From: Dermacentor variabilis
Taxonomy: Eukaryota; Arthropoda; Arachnida; Ixodida; Ixodidae
Reading direction: 5' to 3'
Assembly (NCBI RefSeq): GCF_050947875.1
Contig: NC_134570.1
Coordinates: 208,349,750-208,413,749, forward strand
DNA: 64,000 bases
The notes beneath the pieces are model-generated. The model searched no databases. It saw nothing but the letters and a program-made list of their open reading frames with translations, and was not told where the DNA came from. Shown here in pieces: positions 1-11,425 of the stretch (position 1 is the first letter of the stretch; each line of letters opens with the position of its first letter). The position numbers and the translations under genes were made by a program.

Positions 1-817
1 TCATTTCAGATCCATTTTAGACCGGTGACATGGAAGTCAACATCAAATACCGTGCGCTCACCCTCGTAGATAGCGTAGCATTGAACGTGTGAAATCGGTG
101 TGACTACTGTCTGTATGTGCTTCGCCGTGGAGCGACAAGATCAACCAAGGTTGTCATGAAGCATATGAACTTTGACAGGGCTTTCTTATTCACTCGCTCA
201 TATTTGTAAAGGCGTCGAGAATGCGATCACCTGCGCCACGCTCCATGTAGAAAATGATAATACGTGCGGGCATGGCAACGTCAACTGCGCGCTGTTGGCA
301 GCAACGCAAGTGGCACAGCGAGCGTGTGCCCACGAAGAGTTCACAGGGACAGTGCAAAGTACTCTGACAGTAGAACCAACTGCGAAGTTACCGGAATCAT
401 GTGGGTACGAACAGTTGTAGAACGAGATGATGCTAAGGTAATGTATTCTGAGGAAGTGAAGCACCTAAAAACACAGTAACAGAACTCGACCACTGCAGCG
501 ACACACAAATGACCCGAGTTCGTGGTGGAACTAAGTAGCCACGAATAGGAAGCACTAAAAAAAATGTTCATGAGCATCTTTATGAGCATCGAGAGCGAGG
601 CATGTAACCATGCACAGAGTAACCGGCACATCTTAGGATCAGAAAGACAAGCAAGTGCTTGCTTTGCTTGGCTTCAGTTTATCGTACAAATTAATCGTGT
701 GCGCATAGAAAATACGCAAACGTTCATATGTGGCACGTGTAGTAAAGTTGCTGATTACAAAAGAAAATGCACGATATAACTTATACCAAAAATTCCCATG
801 ACTCGCCCATGACTCAC
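1..817. other. GST intron 2 side, no gene seen
   Basis: This stretch lies downstream of GST exon 2 on the minus strand and should be intron 2. I looked for a third GST exon, the continuation after the Glu-Ser of the glutathione site, and did not find one on either strand. The open frames present are short, overlap on both strands and have no recognisable motif. Confidence 0.5.
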
Positions 818-876
818 CTTTCGTACAGGATGAATCCATTGTCGTCTATGGTCGGCGCCTTGTGGTAAGGGTTCAG
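818..876 (-). CDS. Glutathione S-transferase, coding exon 2
   Basis: On the minus strand a pyrimidine-rich acceptor (TTTTGCTTTCAG) precedes 59 coding bases, followed by a consensus donor GTGAGT. The exon encodes LNPYHKAPTIDDNGFILYE and ends after two bases of the next codon. This is the canonical second segment of the GST thioredoxin-fold domain in Delta/Epsilon and related classes. It holds the cis-proline of the AP motif and leads to the Glu-Ser that binds the gamma-glutamyl part of glutathione; the Ser codon is completed in exon 3. It starts in phase 0, matching the phase-0 end of exon 1 at 30666. Being only 59 bases long, it is easily missed by ORF-based annotation. The joining of the exons is inference from phase, strand, order and protein continuity; a transcript would settle it. 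Confidence 0.85.
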
Positions 877-3000
877 CTGAAAGCAAAAGAAATTCCGCTT
901 GTTTCTTGTGCAGTCCCATTTACGAAAGCACAGCAAAAGCACTCGCCCCCGGATTCGTGAGTCGTGACTCGCCTTGAAGGCATGCGCGCTTCTCATTTTT
1001 TCCGATGTAGACAAGTCGTAGAGTCGATCTTATATTATTAGGGACAAAGGGGCTAACGCCCACAGGGCGCGTTTACAGAGTTCGTTTGTATCTACTTCTA
1101 TTGGAGGACAGTTAGACAAATCGCTGTTGCCTGGGTGACAGCGGTGTGGCAACTCGCTCTAAAATTTCTACCTCATTTGTTACTGTCTCAACCTTGCCGC
1201 TACGCAAGCATGAAGTTTCCTCATCATCAGATTATCAGTTCATCTCTAAACATAGTTACAAAACGTTGCTGAAAATCTCCTAGGCCCTAAGCAATACTGC
1301 TAGTTCTGGGCCAATGCAAATTCATAAAGAACACCATTGCAACTTAACAGGTAATGTGATAGTATTGTTATAGTAGGATACAACTTAAAGAAACAGCAGT
1401 TGGCAGCCAAGGCACACGGACCGCACGGTATTGTTACTCCACCAGCCAATCACAGTAGCAAACAAAATCGTCGTAATGCGACCATTTCAAAATGGCGTCG
1501 TATTTAATATCTCCGGAGCCTCTGCTGTTCTTGAAGTATTTTCATCGGCAGGTGCTATGAGGTGTACAACAGACACGGACAAAGTGCATGAAGTCTGAGC
1601 CTTTCACTCTTCAAAAGTCGGCGGCAGAGTACATTACGCTGCTGACCCCGTTTTACTGATGAAAGTTCACTGCCAACGGAAGTTAAATTTGACAATAAAT
1701 AGTTGCAGCGAAGCATGCGTTTCATTAAGTTCAATAAAGAATTATTCTTTCATCATTGCACTATAATAGACGAGTGGAAACCTACAAAATAATGCGCTTA
1801 TAATTTTATTTTTGTGGTTACCGCCTTATTTAGGTAACAGAGAAAGTTTGAAGTCCAAACTATTTGCAGCCTCGCGGAGGAAGAGTAGCTCGCGGTTATG
1901 AGGGCGTAGGCGGGGCTTCACTGCAGACCTCAGTTCTATCCAACTATAGCAATGTTAACACGATATCAATAAAATTGTTAAAGCACAAGAGTAATACCTA
2001 GAATAGCAAAAATTAGTTAACATTACACTATTGAAACACACTCATTATGAAATATAACTTGTTTAAGAACTTACGAAAATCTTGGACTATCTTTTATCGT
2101 CTTCAAAAGGTTATTCCGTATTTTTGTTCCAATGTAGGCTTCTCTGCGCCTTGCCTACAAGTTGGTAACAGGTGGTCCTTTAAAATTTCTGTTATTGTGT
2201 TATTGTGTCTGTGTGGCCTTAGAAAATGGTACTTGGAAGGGGATTATTGTCGAAACGTGTGGCATGAACTGAGCACGCTGTTTTGAAGTTCCTAACTATG
2301 AGGAACACCATAATAATAATTTTTTTTCATATTAGTTCTGTGTATTCCGTATAACCAGAGAAGGACATAATTCAGAGCGCTCTTTTCCCAATCTTGATCA
2401 TCGGATCTACGTAAGATGAATACGTATGCTCCCATGTCTCAATACAAGACGTTAAATGACTATGCAAAATACGAAAATAAATCATTCGCACTGTACATGT
2501 GGGGAAACGCCGAAGCACCTGATACGAAGTAAAACATGTGTGACTGAGGTGGCTGCAAACATTTGCTATATGAGCCCTGTAACAAAGGGATGGATCTAAC
2601 GTTAAACCGGGATATTTGTATTCTCGAGCTTCTGTAATTGTTATCGCTGTCTTCGAAGTTATTGGTGGTATTTTACCTCTATTGGACGAAACTATAATTT
2701 ACATTGTTTTGGATGTATTTACATGCATTGACATCCAGATGAGAATAAAATATTGGTAAAATTATGTTAGCGTGTATGAAATATGCCTATAATGGCTGGT
2801 CAAATACTTTTTCACTATGGTAACTGGCGCATCAGTTCTGAGGAATCTGCAAAGGAAACACGTGCTGGCTTCTCGGAAGGGAAACTCAGAGTCCTCCCAT
2901 TCTGTGAAGAGAGAAGTCCAGCGAAGCTGGCGCTATGGTTGGTTTTGCTATGTTGAGGTTTCCGTATGTTCGGGATTTGCAAAGTTGAATTTCACTATTA
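877..3000. other. GST intron 1, AT-rich, nothing recognised
   Basis: This is part of the long GST intron 1. The sequence is AT-rich with scattered stops in all frames. I see no recognisable transposon terminus, coding motif or RNA gene. Confidence 0.5.
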
Positions 3001-3370
3001 TTAGTTTAGTATTGGGCGAACAAAGAGATACTTAAAGATCCCGGGTGCCATGACCATTGTAATCACAGCCTTGCGATCATTGTGATACACGGCAAGTGGT
3101 TGCGCCTTCACTGTGTTAACGTTCTTTCCGAAGGTTGCGTCAATGCGCGATCGGTGACGAGGGGTGAGTACGGTGGCATCGGTGAAACACTTGAGGCCAA
3201 AGCGCTCCAACGTACAGGTATCCACGCCCCGTCTGGTCTCATCGACATTGAAATCTCCCACGGTGACGATGGATGTATGGTCGGCGGGCCTAATCTTCTC
3301 GAAGACATGCACCGTAAATGTTTCGATCGCGATAAGTCACACACCGTATCTTGTTCCACGTCTTCGGAGG
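3001..3370 (-). pseudogene. Endonuclease/exonuclease/phosphatase domain remnant
   Basis: The minus strand encodes an EEP-fold C-terminal half. The motif VGDFNVD matches the GDFN catalytic motif, and SRIDATF followed by a YHNDRKAVI segment matches the S-x-ID and SDH-type terminal motifs of APE-like endonucleases. Reading is open for about 120 codons and ends at a stop near 3001. Upstream the frame breaks, so the N-terminal half is lost or in another frame. Such domains come from LINE ORF2 proteins or from Helentron-type elements. No reverse transcriptase follows it here, so I cannot assign the parent element. Confidence 0.55.
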
Positions 3371-3717
3371 ACATGCACTCCCGCACCCGCGGCCGCTTCG
3401 TGCTGTTGCGCATAACGTACGCCGCCGATCGTGGCCGAGTCTCCGGCGAACCAAAAACGGTCACACACACGACTGTTTTATTTTAGCGCGGCTACGCCAA
3501 TCACGGTGCGCGCTTTAGTGCGCCGCACAGGCCGAAGAGCGCGCGCCGCGGTATTGTGCAATGTCGGGGGAGAGACTGCGCTCGTGGCGAGGAGAATACA
3601 AACCTTGGAAAAGAGGCGTCTGCGGTGGAGAAGAGTCAAAATTGCTGGCCTATGCCCACAGACACGAGATTCGCCAGAACTTAGCCATAAAGAGCTTCGC
3701 TGTGAAAACTTAGCAGT

Positions 3718-3750
3718 TGAGGAAAAAATTCGTCCAGGAATTTTTCCTCA
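3718..3750. repeat. Short A/T-rich inverted repeat
   Basis: Two arms, TGAGGAAAAAATTC and a near-complementary GAATTTTTCCTCA, face each other across about five bases. This makes a compact hairpin just outside Gypsy-1. It could be the end of an older repeat; no partner was found. Confidence 0.45.
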
Positions 3751-3852
3751 TCTGTGAAGCTTTTATTCTAACAAGCCCGTGCGGGTTTCCTTTGTAGGTT
3801 GCTGCTACGTTCGGCTGCGTGACACTTGTTTAGTTCATGTGAAAAGCAGCAC

Positions 3853-4062
3853 GGAAAGCGACGGAACGTAGCCGGCGGGTAGCGGCAGATCAAAGAACGC
3901 TTTATTGCTTGGTGTTGTTAGTTTCATAAGTTTCATAACAGAAAAGGGTCACGTGACTGGACATGATAGCAAGAGTGCGACACATGTAATCTGTCTTGCT
4001 TATGCTATACATCAGCACGCGGGCTTGATAACGTTACATCACGCGTACTTGATAACGCTACA
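3853..4062 (-). repeat. Gypsy-1 3' LTR
   Basis: The copy aligns along its length with 7492-7696, with scattered substitutions and small indels. On the minus strand it contains a polyadenylation signal AATAAA (in CAAGCAATAAAGCG), as expected in an LTR. Confidence 0.88.
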
Positions 4063-5430
4063 TCCCTTCCCCCTAAGCTGGAGTAAGCGAGACAATCTGG
4101 GGGCTTCCGTAGGCGAGTCGAACGATGTGGTGACTGTTGGTCTTCGGCGGCTTGAGAGCCGACATCCCGTGCGTCCGAACCATCATGAGCTGCGGCCTGC
4201 TCGGCACTACACTGAGCTTCGTCGCCGGTCTGGACTTCGCTCGGCTTGCTAGGTGACGACCCTGTGCAGAACCGTGGCCGGAGTTGGTCTACGTGGCGCC
4301 GCTGCGGTCCCTCCGGTGTTTCCAGTGTAACCATGCGTACTCCCGTCCTGGACACTACTGTCGCCGGCATCCACTTCCGAGCAGACTGAAACTGGCGTGA
4401 CCATACTTGACTGCCAGGTTGATATCGTGTTGGTTCTTTTGCTGCTCCTTGAACAGGTTCGCCGGAACCATCATTTTCTGTCACCTTTGTCAGTGAAGCT
4501 GTCAGCCTGGTTCGGGGACGGAAGCCCAACAGCAGTTCTGCGGGCGATTTTCCTCCTTCCAATGGTGTCGTTCTATAACGAAATAAAAACTTGATTAGTC
4601 GCTCCTGCAATGTACCTGCCGGATTCTTTCGAAGGCCTTCCTTTACTGTCCGTACAGCCCATTCCGCCAACCCATTTGACTGAGGATGGTATGGGGCTGT
4701 TCTGATGTGGTTCACTTGGCTTTCCTTCAAGAAACTGGACATTGTGGCACTTGAAAACTGTGGTCCGTTATCGGATACTAAGCAGTAGGGCAGGCCAAAA
4801 CATGCGAAAACACCTTGAAGTACTTGAATGCTTGTCTCCGCTGTGCCGGTCTTCAAAGGTATGGCCTCAATCCACTTCGTCTCGGCATCCACCAACACTA
4901 AAACTTGGCAGCCACTGATGGGGCCCGCGAAGTTCATATGCAACCTGTACCATGGTTTGTTGCTCGCCGGCCATGGAGACGGAACTTCAGCAGCCGGCAT
5001 GGGCCAACATTGTATACACTGAAGGCAGCTTTTAGCCAACACTTCCATGTCCCTATCTAGTCCAGGATACCAAAATAACGCTCGCGCTTCATGGCACTGA
5101 TACCGGGGTAACTTTCGTGCAGTTCTTTTAGCATGCACCGTCGCGCCGCCTCTGGCAGCACTACTCGATGGCACCAGTAAAGCAGATCCTGACAGGCCGT
5201 GAGCTCGTTACGGCGAGAAAAGTACGGCATCAGGTGTTGCTGTGCTACCGATAACTGCCGCGGCCAGCCATGTGTGATCCACCCCCTGATCTGATGAAGC
5301 GTATCGTCCGATCGGCTCAGGCCCGCTAATTGCTGAGCGGAAAGGGTCATGCAATTTAGGCTCCGCATATAAAGTACGTATTCCATGGGTTCTTGCCCTC
5401 CTCGGTCACCTAAGCACGGCATTGGTAGGC
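4063..5430 (-). pseudogene. Gypsy-1 integrase
   Basis: Covers the linker after the missing RNase H, the zinc-binding region and the integrase core. The zinc region is degenerate, but CLQCIQC is visible. The core shows VSDNGPQFSS (second catalytic Asp) and HPQSNGLAEW with the catalytic Glu. The first catalytic Asp is replaced: the usual DFAGP-type motif reads NFAGP. The C-terminal part has a GPY/F-like module ending in HVDQLRPRF. The frame is open for 389 codons from 5174 into the LTR, but 5057-5422 lies in another frame. The Asp-to-Asn change plus the frameshift argue the enzyme is inactive. Confidence 0.82.
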
Positions 5431-5435
5431 GACTG

Positions 5436-6589
5436 AGAGCGTCTGAGTTGAGCGTCTGCGTTGAGCAATCCCAAAAAGGATTTTAGCTGGCTTACCGTCT
5501 CCGGTCTTGGTGCGTCGGTGATGGCTTCCATATTCTCAGGAGGGTGTAGGCCAGTTGCGTCGATCTTGTGGCCCAAGAACGAAACTTGCTTCTCGAGGAA
5601 CCTGCATTTGTCACGGTTCAACTTGAGTCCATTGTCGCGCGGCCGCCCGAGGACATGCCGGAGAATTGAGTTCTGCTTTTCGGCTATAATGATGTCATCC
5701 AAGTACACCTTGACGCGAGAGAGGCCTTGCCGAACGGATTCGAGGCGGCGCTGGAACAAAGCCGGAGCCGATGCAATGCCGGACGCGAGGCGGTTGTATG
5801 CAAACGAACCTTTGTGTGTGTGTTCAACACGGCCATTTCTCGTGCCTCGTCGTCCAGTGGAAGTTGATTATACGCATGCCGCAAATCCAAAGTGCTGAAC
5901 AACTCCCCCTCGTACGAAGATGTCCTCAATTTTCGGCAATGGCTACTCTTCCAGATGTGCCGCCTGATTAACGGTTAGTTTGAAGTCGCCACACAGTCTA
6001 ATATCACCGTTTTGCTTCACTACGGGCACGAAGGGCGTAGCCCACTCGGAAACTCTCACTAGTGAAAGCACTCCCTCCTGTACATGGCGGTCAATTTCTG
6101 CAGACACCATTTCCCGAAGCGCGTACGGCACTGGTCGAGCCTTGAGAAAGCGTGATACAGCGGCCTCCTTTTTGTGTAGTTTCACGGGCGGCCCCTTGCA
6201 ACACCCCAACTTCTCCTCGAAAATTTCTGGAAATTTGGCCAAAAGTTTCGCTGTCGCTGCGTCGCAGTGAACCACATTTACGCTCTGCGGCGCGCATTCT
6301 TCCAGTAGCGCCATGCCAGCATTCCGGAAGGCTTGGATGGTGTTTCGGCCGCACAACAGAGGCCCGTCGCAATCCACTAGCACCAGCGAGCTGTCTACTT
6401 GCGTATTATCGCATTCGACTTTCATGGCCACTCGGCCAAGGACCGGCAGAGACCCCAGGAAGCATGTCAGCCGCAGTGAAGTCTTCTCCAGTGTCGGCAA
6501 CCATTCGCGATGGTTTTCGAATACCGTCCTTGGAATTACGCTGATAGCGGATCCTGTATCCACCAACATGCACAGTTTCCGGCCTTCCC
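5436..6589 (-). pseudogene. Gypsy-1 protease and reverse transcriptase
   Basis: The protease active site is visible as VDTGSAISV near 6550. The RT then follows, with SEWATPFVPVVKQNG, a substrate-binding motif LFSTLDLRHAYNQLPL, the catalytic box VYLDDIIIA, and KCRFLEKQVSFLGHKI. These blocks lie in three reading frames (5943-6569, 5684-5929, 5406-5759), so at least two frameshifts are present. The RT ends abruptly at the internal deletion after FLGLLN. Confidence 0.85.
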
Positions 6590-7457
6590 AGATGAAATCC
6601 CTTTCGAATGGCCGTGCGGACTCGTTACTACTGTAGCTGTGAGCACCAAAGCGTAGAGCATTTCTTCTCCACTTTCGTCACTGCTGTCTAGCTCTTTCAC
6701 AGCGTACGTTCCTGGGGGGTTAGCGCGACCACTAGAGCACATCCTTGCCAGGTGTCCCTTCCTGCCGCACTTGTAGCACGTCGCTTTCTTGTGTCTGCAC
6801 ACTTCCGAAACATGGTTCGAGCCACATCTCCGGCATTGAGTAGCCTCGGTCATGGATCCAAGCCCACGTCCGGACTTCTGCGGATTTATCCTACGCTTCC
6901 GTATGAAGTTCGCAGCACCGTTATCGTTGAAGCTCCTGTCTTGCATTGCCCGGACATTTGCTTCTGTGGTTTCCGCTGCTAGAGCGAAAGCTTCTGCCTC
7001 CGCCAAAGTCAACTTCTTCTGAGACAACATGTGTCGTCGAGCTTGTTCGTCATGGATTCCGCAGACAATCCGATCCTGCAACATGCGATCCAAAAACTTA
7101 TCGAAACTGCAATCTTTTGCAAGACGTCTCAGGTTGGTTATGTAGTCCCGTACCTTTTCGCCTTCTGCTTGGTTCCGCGTGAAAAAAAGCATAGCTCGCT
7201 GCTATCTCATTGACTTGGGGATCGAAGTGGTTGTCCAGGTGCTGTACGACGGCCTCATAGCTCAGGTGGTTCACAGATTCTGACTGGCACTGGCCTTGAA
7301 GTACGCGAACCACGTTGTCACTTAGTGCTGACACAAGAAGCGCACGCTGTTTCCCTGGATCTTTGATGCTGTGGCCCTCAAAAAAGGCCTCCAAACGGAC
7401 TCGGTAAGTGTTCCAGCTACTGGTCGTGTCGTCGAACTCAGGGGGCCTGGCTGTCAT
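6590..7457 (-). pseudogene. Gypsy-1 gag
   Basis: The gag starts at an ATG at 7455-7457, just downstream of the primer-binding region, with TARPPEFDD. It ends in two zinc-knuckle-like motifs, CRRCGSNHVSEVCRHKK and CYKCGRKGHLARMC, the second a standard CX2CX4HX4C nucleic-acid-binding knuckle of nucleocapsid. A frame change near 7150-7190 separates the two halves. Confidence 0.82.
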
Positions 7458-7491
7458 CGTGCAGCCAGTCCTATCCCATCCTCGTCGCCAC

Positions 7492-7696
7492 TGAAGTGAC
7501 GGAACGTAGCCGGCGGGTAGTGGCAGATCAAAGAACGCTTTATTGCTTGGTGTTGCTAGTTTTATAACGAAACAGAAAAGGGTCACATGACTGGACATGA
7601 TAGCAAGAGTGCGACACGTGTAATCTGTCTTACTTATGCTATACATCAGCACGCGGGCTTGATAACGTTACATCACGCGTGCCTGATAACACTACA
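7492..7696 (-). repeat. Gypsy-1 5' LTR
   Basis: A 205-bp direct repeat of the left LTR, with TG and CA ends on the plus strand. It carries the same minus-strand AATAAA. The primer-binding region TGGCGACGAGG follows one base inside. Confidence 0.88.
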
Positions 7697-7818
7697 AGCA
7701 CGACATATTCAAGAGCCACAAAACTTGCAGAACAACATTTGAATATTAGTTTTGCAATGTAATCATTTATGTACCGAAACACAATGTATATATATTATAC
7801 CTTTAAATATTCTCACGA

Positions 7819-8243
7819 TGTAGTGACGGTGGAGAAGCAGACAATAGCAAAAGTTTGTAGCAATGAGATGTTCATAGGGCGAACCTACATGTGCCCAGAA
7901 AAACAAGTGACATTCAATGCGCAATGATAACGGCGAGCACGATCGGCGATCGTCGAAAATCCGATCAGCGGGTCAAACGCGTCGGCTTGTATGCATATAT
8001 CGTTGAAGGTTCCAGCGTAATAGCTGATTCCCGCGTACCTTCCAGAAAGCACTACACAATTCGCGTCGGGCTTACAATCAGATTACACGAGGTTCTACTG
8101 CAACAGGCAGCGGATAGAACCATCGACTACATTCAAGAAACTTCCAATACATGCAGGCGCGTCCTGCACCAAGCGATAAAGTTTAACCTTTGTTAGCCGG
8201 CGAAAAGCGTTCACTTGAGAAAGATAATTCAGTACACCTGTCA
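7819..8243 (-). repeat. Gypsy-2 3' LTR (family copy A)
   Basis: A 425-bp block, TGTAGTGACGG at the left and CACCTGTCA at the right. The same family occurs at 24165-24582, 33274-33677 and 52644-52998, all in the same orientation. A purine-rich tract in element direction (AGAGGGCAC) abuts its inner end, as a polypurine tract should. Confidence 0.85.
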
Positions 8244-8325
8244 GTGCCCTCTAAAAGGGCATCGTCCCAAAGCTGCAAACACAAAAGCGACAAACAAAAG
8301 TACCTGTAGTAAAGAAAAAACATCA

Positions 8326-8575
8326 ATGAAAAAAATTAAATTATGGGGTTTTACGTGCCAAAACCACCATCTGATCATGAGGCACGCCGTAGCGGATGAC
8401 TCTAGAAATTTGGACCACCTGGGATTGTTTAACGTGCACCTAAATCTAAGTACACAAGTGTCTTCGCATTTCGCCCCCATCGAAATGCGGCCGCCGTGGC
8501 TTGGATTCGATCCCGCGATTTCGTAATTAGCAGCCTAACAGCATAGCCACTAAGCAACCGCAGCGGTTAAAGCAA
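8326..8575 (-). mobile_element. tRNA-derived SINE (Ruka-like)
   Basis: On the minus strand the right-hand head contains GTGGCTATGCTGTTAGG and GGATCGAATCCAAGC, which fit the A and B boxes of an RNA polymerase III promoter. The body runs to the AAAACCCCATAATTTAATT tail on the left. This pattern (plus strand: GGGGTTTTACGTGCCAAAAC, then AACGTGCACCTAAATCTAAG) is a very common tick short interspersed element. It sits between the Gypsy-2 LTR and the integrase 3' end; the related Gypsy-4 lacks it there. Confidence 0.75.
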
Positions 8576-8589
8576 CAAAAAAACAGTCA

Positions 8590-9363
8590 CTGAAGTTTGT
8601 CAGCGGGCGTAGAAAGGCTCAAGTGCACCATGTGGAGGACCTCGGGTCATGTGCGACGCCGCTGTGATTGCGAAATGCCGTCTGGCACGACTTCATATTC
8701 AAGTGCACCAATAAATCTGGAGATCTTGTAGGGCCCGAAACAGTGTCGCAAAAGTTTCCCATTAAGTTCTCTTTCGCGTATCGGGGTCAAAACCAAACAC
8801 ATTCACCGGGCTGGTATTCCACATAGTGTTGTCAAAGATTATGTTGTCCGTATTTTACTGGCCCTTGACGCACAACGGTGGACGAGTTGTCGTGCTTCTT
8901 CGGCGCTCTGCAGATAGGCGGCTACATCGAGACATCTCTTCGTCAATAACGTGTGGCAACACGGCGCTAAGAGTCGTCGTCGCGTTCCTTCCGTAAAAGA
9001 GCTTGAACGGCGTGGTCTGCGTTCTTTCTTGCACTGCCGTGTTCAAAACGAAAGTTACGCACGGAAGGACGGGATCTCTGGTCTCTTGTTCGACGTCCAC
9101 GTACATGCATATCGTGTAAGCGAGGGTCTTATTGCGGGGCTCTGTAAGACCATTTGTCTGCGGGGGATAGGCTAGGCGGTTCTCCTCCGGTGGTTTGTCT
9201 GGCTGTATTGCAGGATGGTTTGAGTAAGCTGCGCCGTAAAAGCTGCTCCTCTGTCGGTGATCAGGACTTCAGGGACACTATTTTGTAATATGATGTCTTT
9301 GGCCGTGGTACTTTTGTAGGGCTTTTGTTTCAGTGTAACGGGTAACGTAGTTGGTAACCACAA
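8590..9363 (-). pseudogene. Gypsy-2 integrase, partial
   Basis: Pieces of an integrase core: VLITDRGAAFTAQL (second Asp), LNTAVQERTQTTPFKLFYGR and downstream C-terminal sequence. The last part is homologous at DNA level to 39600-39850 in Gypsy-4 (for example CGCCGCTGTGATT followed by GCGAAATGCC or TCGAAATGCC). The N-terminal zinc region and first catalytic Asp are missing because the RNase H frame ends just upstream. Frames are broken. Confidence 0.75.
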
Positions 9364-9371
9364 CGATTCAC

Positions 9372-10900
9372 TTATTGCCAGATCTTGACGTCGGAAATGG
9401 GGGCACGCCGTAGGCAGTCAGCATCAAAGTGCTTCCGTCCGGACTTGTGGATGACGGTGATGTCCCTTTCCTTGAGCCTGGGACTCCATCTTGCGAGTTG
9501 CCTTGAAGGGTCCTTAAGTTTCCCAGCCAACATAAGAAATGGTCGTCGGTTACGAATTTGAAAAGACTCCCGTATAGGTAAGCGTGCACTTTCGTGTAAG
9601 CCCAAATGATGGCAAGATATTATTTTCCCATCGTGGAATAACTGGTTTCTCCTTTCGACAGCAACCGACATGCGTAAGCAATGACCCTTTCAAATTCATC
9701 CTTCATTTGGACTAGGACGGCGCCGAGGCTAGACTATTTGAGCTTGTGTGGATTTCGGTATCGGTGTTTTCATCGAAGTGGGCGAACACTGGAGGTGACT
9801 ACAGGCATCGTTTGAGCTCTTGGAATGCTTCGATTTGCGGAATTTGCCACTTGCACTCGACAACAGGTTTTGTAAGATATGTCAATGGTTTGGCAATGCG
9901 TCAAAAGGTTGACGAAGCGTCTATAAGGGATACACAGGTCAACGAATATGCACACTCCATTCTTGTAGACGGGCTGTAGAAAGCCAGCGATGGCAGATGT
10001 CTTCATCGGATCGGATCAACCTTCTGATTTGCTGATAACGTGACCAAAGAATATTAGCTTATCGTAAACGCAGTTACACTTGAGGGAGCCCTGATGACTT
10101 CATGACCTTTAGTACTGTCCAAGCCACCTGAGGTGATCGTTTAAATGCCCGGCAACGACAATGACGTCATCCAAGTAAACGATACATGTCTGCCACTTCA
10201 ACCCTGCTCACACCTTGTCCATCACGCGCTGGACTGTTCCAGGCGGCGAGCACAGCCCGAATGGCACTACCTTGCACCCGTAGAGGCCGTCCGGCGTGAC
10301 GAAGGTTTGTTCCCTCTCATGGACTTCTATTTGCCAGTAGCCCGTCTTGAGATCCATTGATGAGAAATACTTCGCGTTGCAGAGCTGGTCCAATGCGTCG
10401 TGCATCCGTGGGAGGGGGTACACGTCCTTCTTCGTAATCTTGTTCAGGCAACAATAATCCAGGCAGAAACACAGGCTTCTGTCCTCTTTCCTCACCAATT
10501 CTACAAGAGACGCCCACAGGCTCGTTGAAGACTGGATGGCTTCGTCGCGTAGCACTTCATCGACTTGTTTTATGGCTTCTTGTTCACACGCCGAAATTCG
10601 GTACGGCCTCTGACATAGTGAGTGAGCGCATTCTTTGGTTATTATGCGATGCTTAGCAACTGGTGTTTGTGGAATGCTCGATGACACCGAAAAGCAGTAT
10701 TTGTATTGTCGCAGGAGATTTTTGAGCTGTTGCTGCGTACTCATGGCGAGACTCGAATTCATGTCAAAGACTGGTTCGGGAACTATGGCCGTGGGGTAGA
10801 TATGGCGGAAATATGGCCGCGGGGGTAGATGTGGCAGAACCCGAGAGGACAAACGCATTGCTGGTTTTCTCAATTTCCTCCATGCGTGCGACCATCGTGC
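9372..10900 (-). pseudogene. Gypsy-2 reverse transcriptase and RNase H
   Basis: RT motifs in element order: AKHRIITKECAHSLCQRPYR, LVELVRKEDRSLCFCLDY, LNKITKKDVYPLPRMHDALD, YFSSMDLKTGYWQIEVHE, then TPDGLYGCKVVPFGLCSPPG. The stretch 9700-10200 holds the catalytic box and connection region in broken frames, and 9372-9671 an RNase H end with [20 protein letters not shown]. Multiple stops and frame changes mark it as an old copy. Confidence 0.8.
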
Positions 10901-11079
10901 CTTTCAGAGGTGTGTATACTCCTGGCTGAAGTTTGACAGCATTACTTTCGCTTATCCTCTTTCCAATCGAGCTATTCTTCTTGCGACGAAAATTTCGGCG
11001 TCTACCAATTTATGTTTCTCGCCCTAGATGGCGCCTTCTACGTCTCCCGGTGTTTTAGTGCCTACGGAGATGATGATAC

Positions 11080-11425
11080 GTGAGCGAATTGGCATGCTGA
11101 CTTGACCTTCGAGCCCGCTGAAGCCATTGTGACTGCGAGAGCTCTCCAAAGGTGCCTTGATGTTCGGATAGTGTTATTGCTTTCGACTTCAGGTCGATGA
11201 TTGCGCCGTATTAGCTCCGTAAGTTCAGGCCGAGAATTACGTCTCGCGAGCATTGTTGGAGGACAGCGAATGTCACAGGGTAGGTCCGGTCATTAACTTT
11301 AATTCCTGTAGTGTAGATTCTAGTCACCGCTATCAGGCGTCCTCCAGTTGTTCGAATTTGAGGGCCGTCCTATGCAGTCTTGACTTTCTTCAACTTGGCG
11401 GTGAATTAGTCGAATTAGGCGGAAG
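11080..11425 (-). pseudogene. Gypsy-2 protease, C-terminal half
   Basis: The minus strand reads FTAKLKKVKTA, a stop, DGPQIRTTGGRLIAVT, then KVNDRTYPVTFAVLQQCSRD and VILGLN. This is the part of a retroviral-type aspartic protease after the DTG active site; the active-site half is at 22537-22600. The element is interrupted immediately upstream, at about 11426. Confidence 0.75.

Larger units (their letters stand above)
3853..7696 (-). mobile_element. Gypsy-1 LTR retrotransposon, complete ends, internally deleted
   Basis: A minus-strand Gypsy-type element of 3844 bp, flanked by a 5-bp direct repeat AGCAC at 3848-3852 and 7697-7701, the expected target-site duplication. Order in element direction is 5' LTR (right), primer-binding region starting TGGCGACGAGG one base inside the LTR, gag, protease, reverse transcriptase, integrase and 3' LTR (left). 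The RNase H region is missing: the RT frame passes directly from FLGLLN into NADA-type sequence that normally lies after RNase H, implying an internal deletion of roughly 1 kb. Several frames are broken, so the copy is non-autonomous. It lies in GST intron 1 in the same transcriptional sense as GST. Confidence 0.9.
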
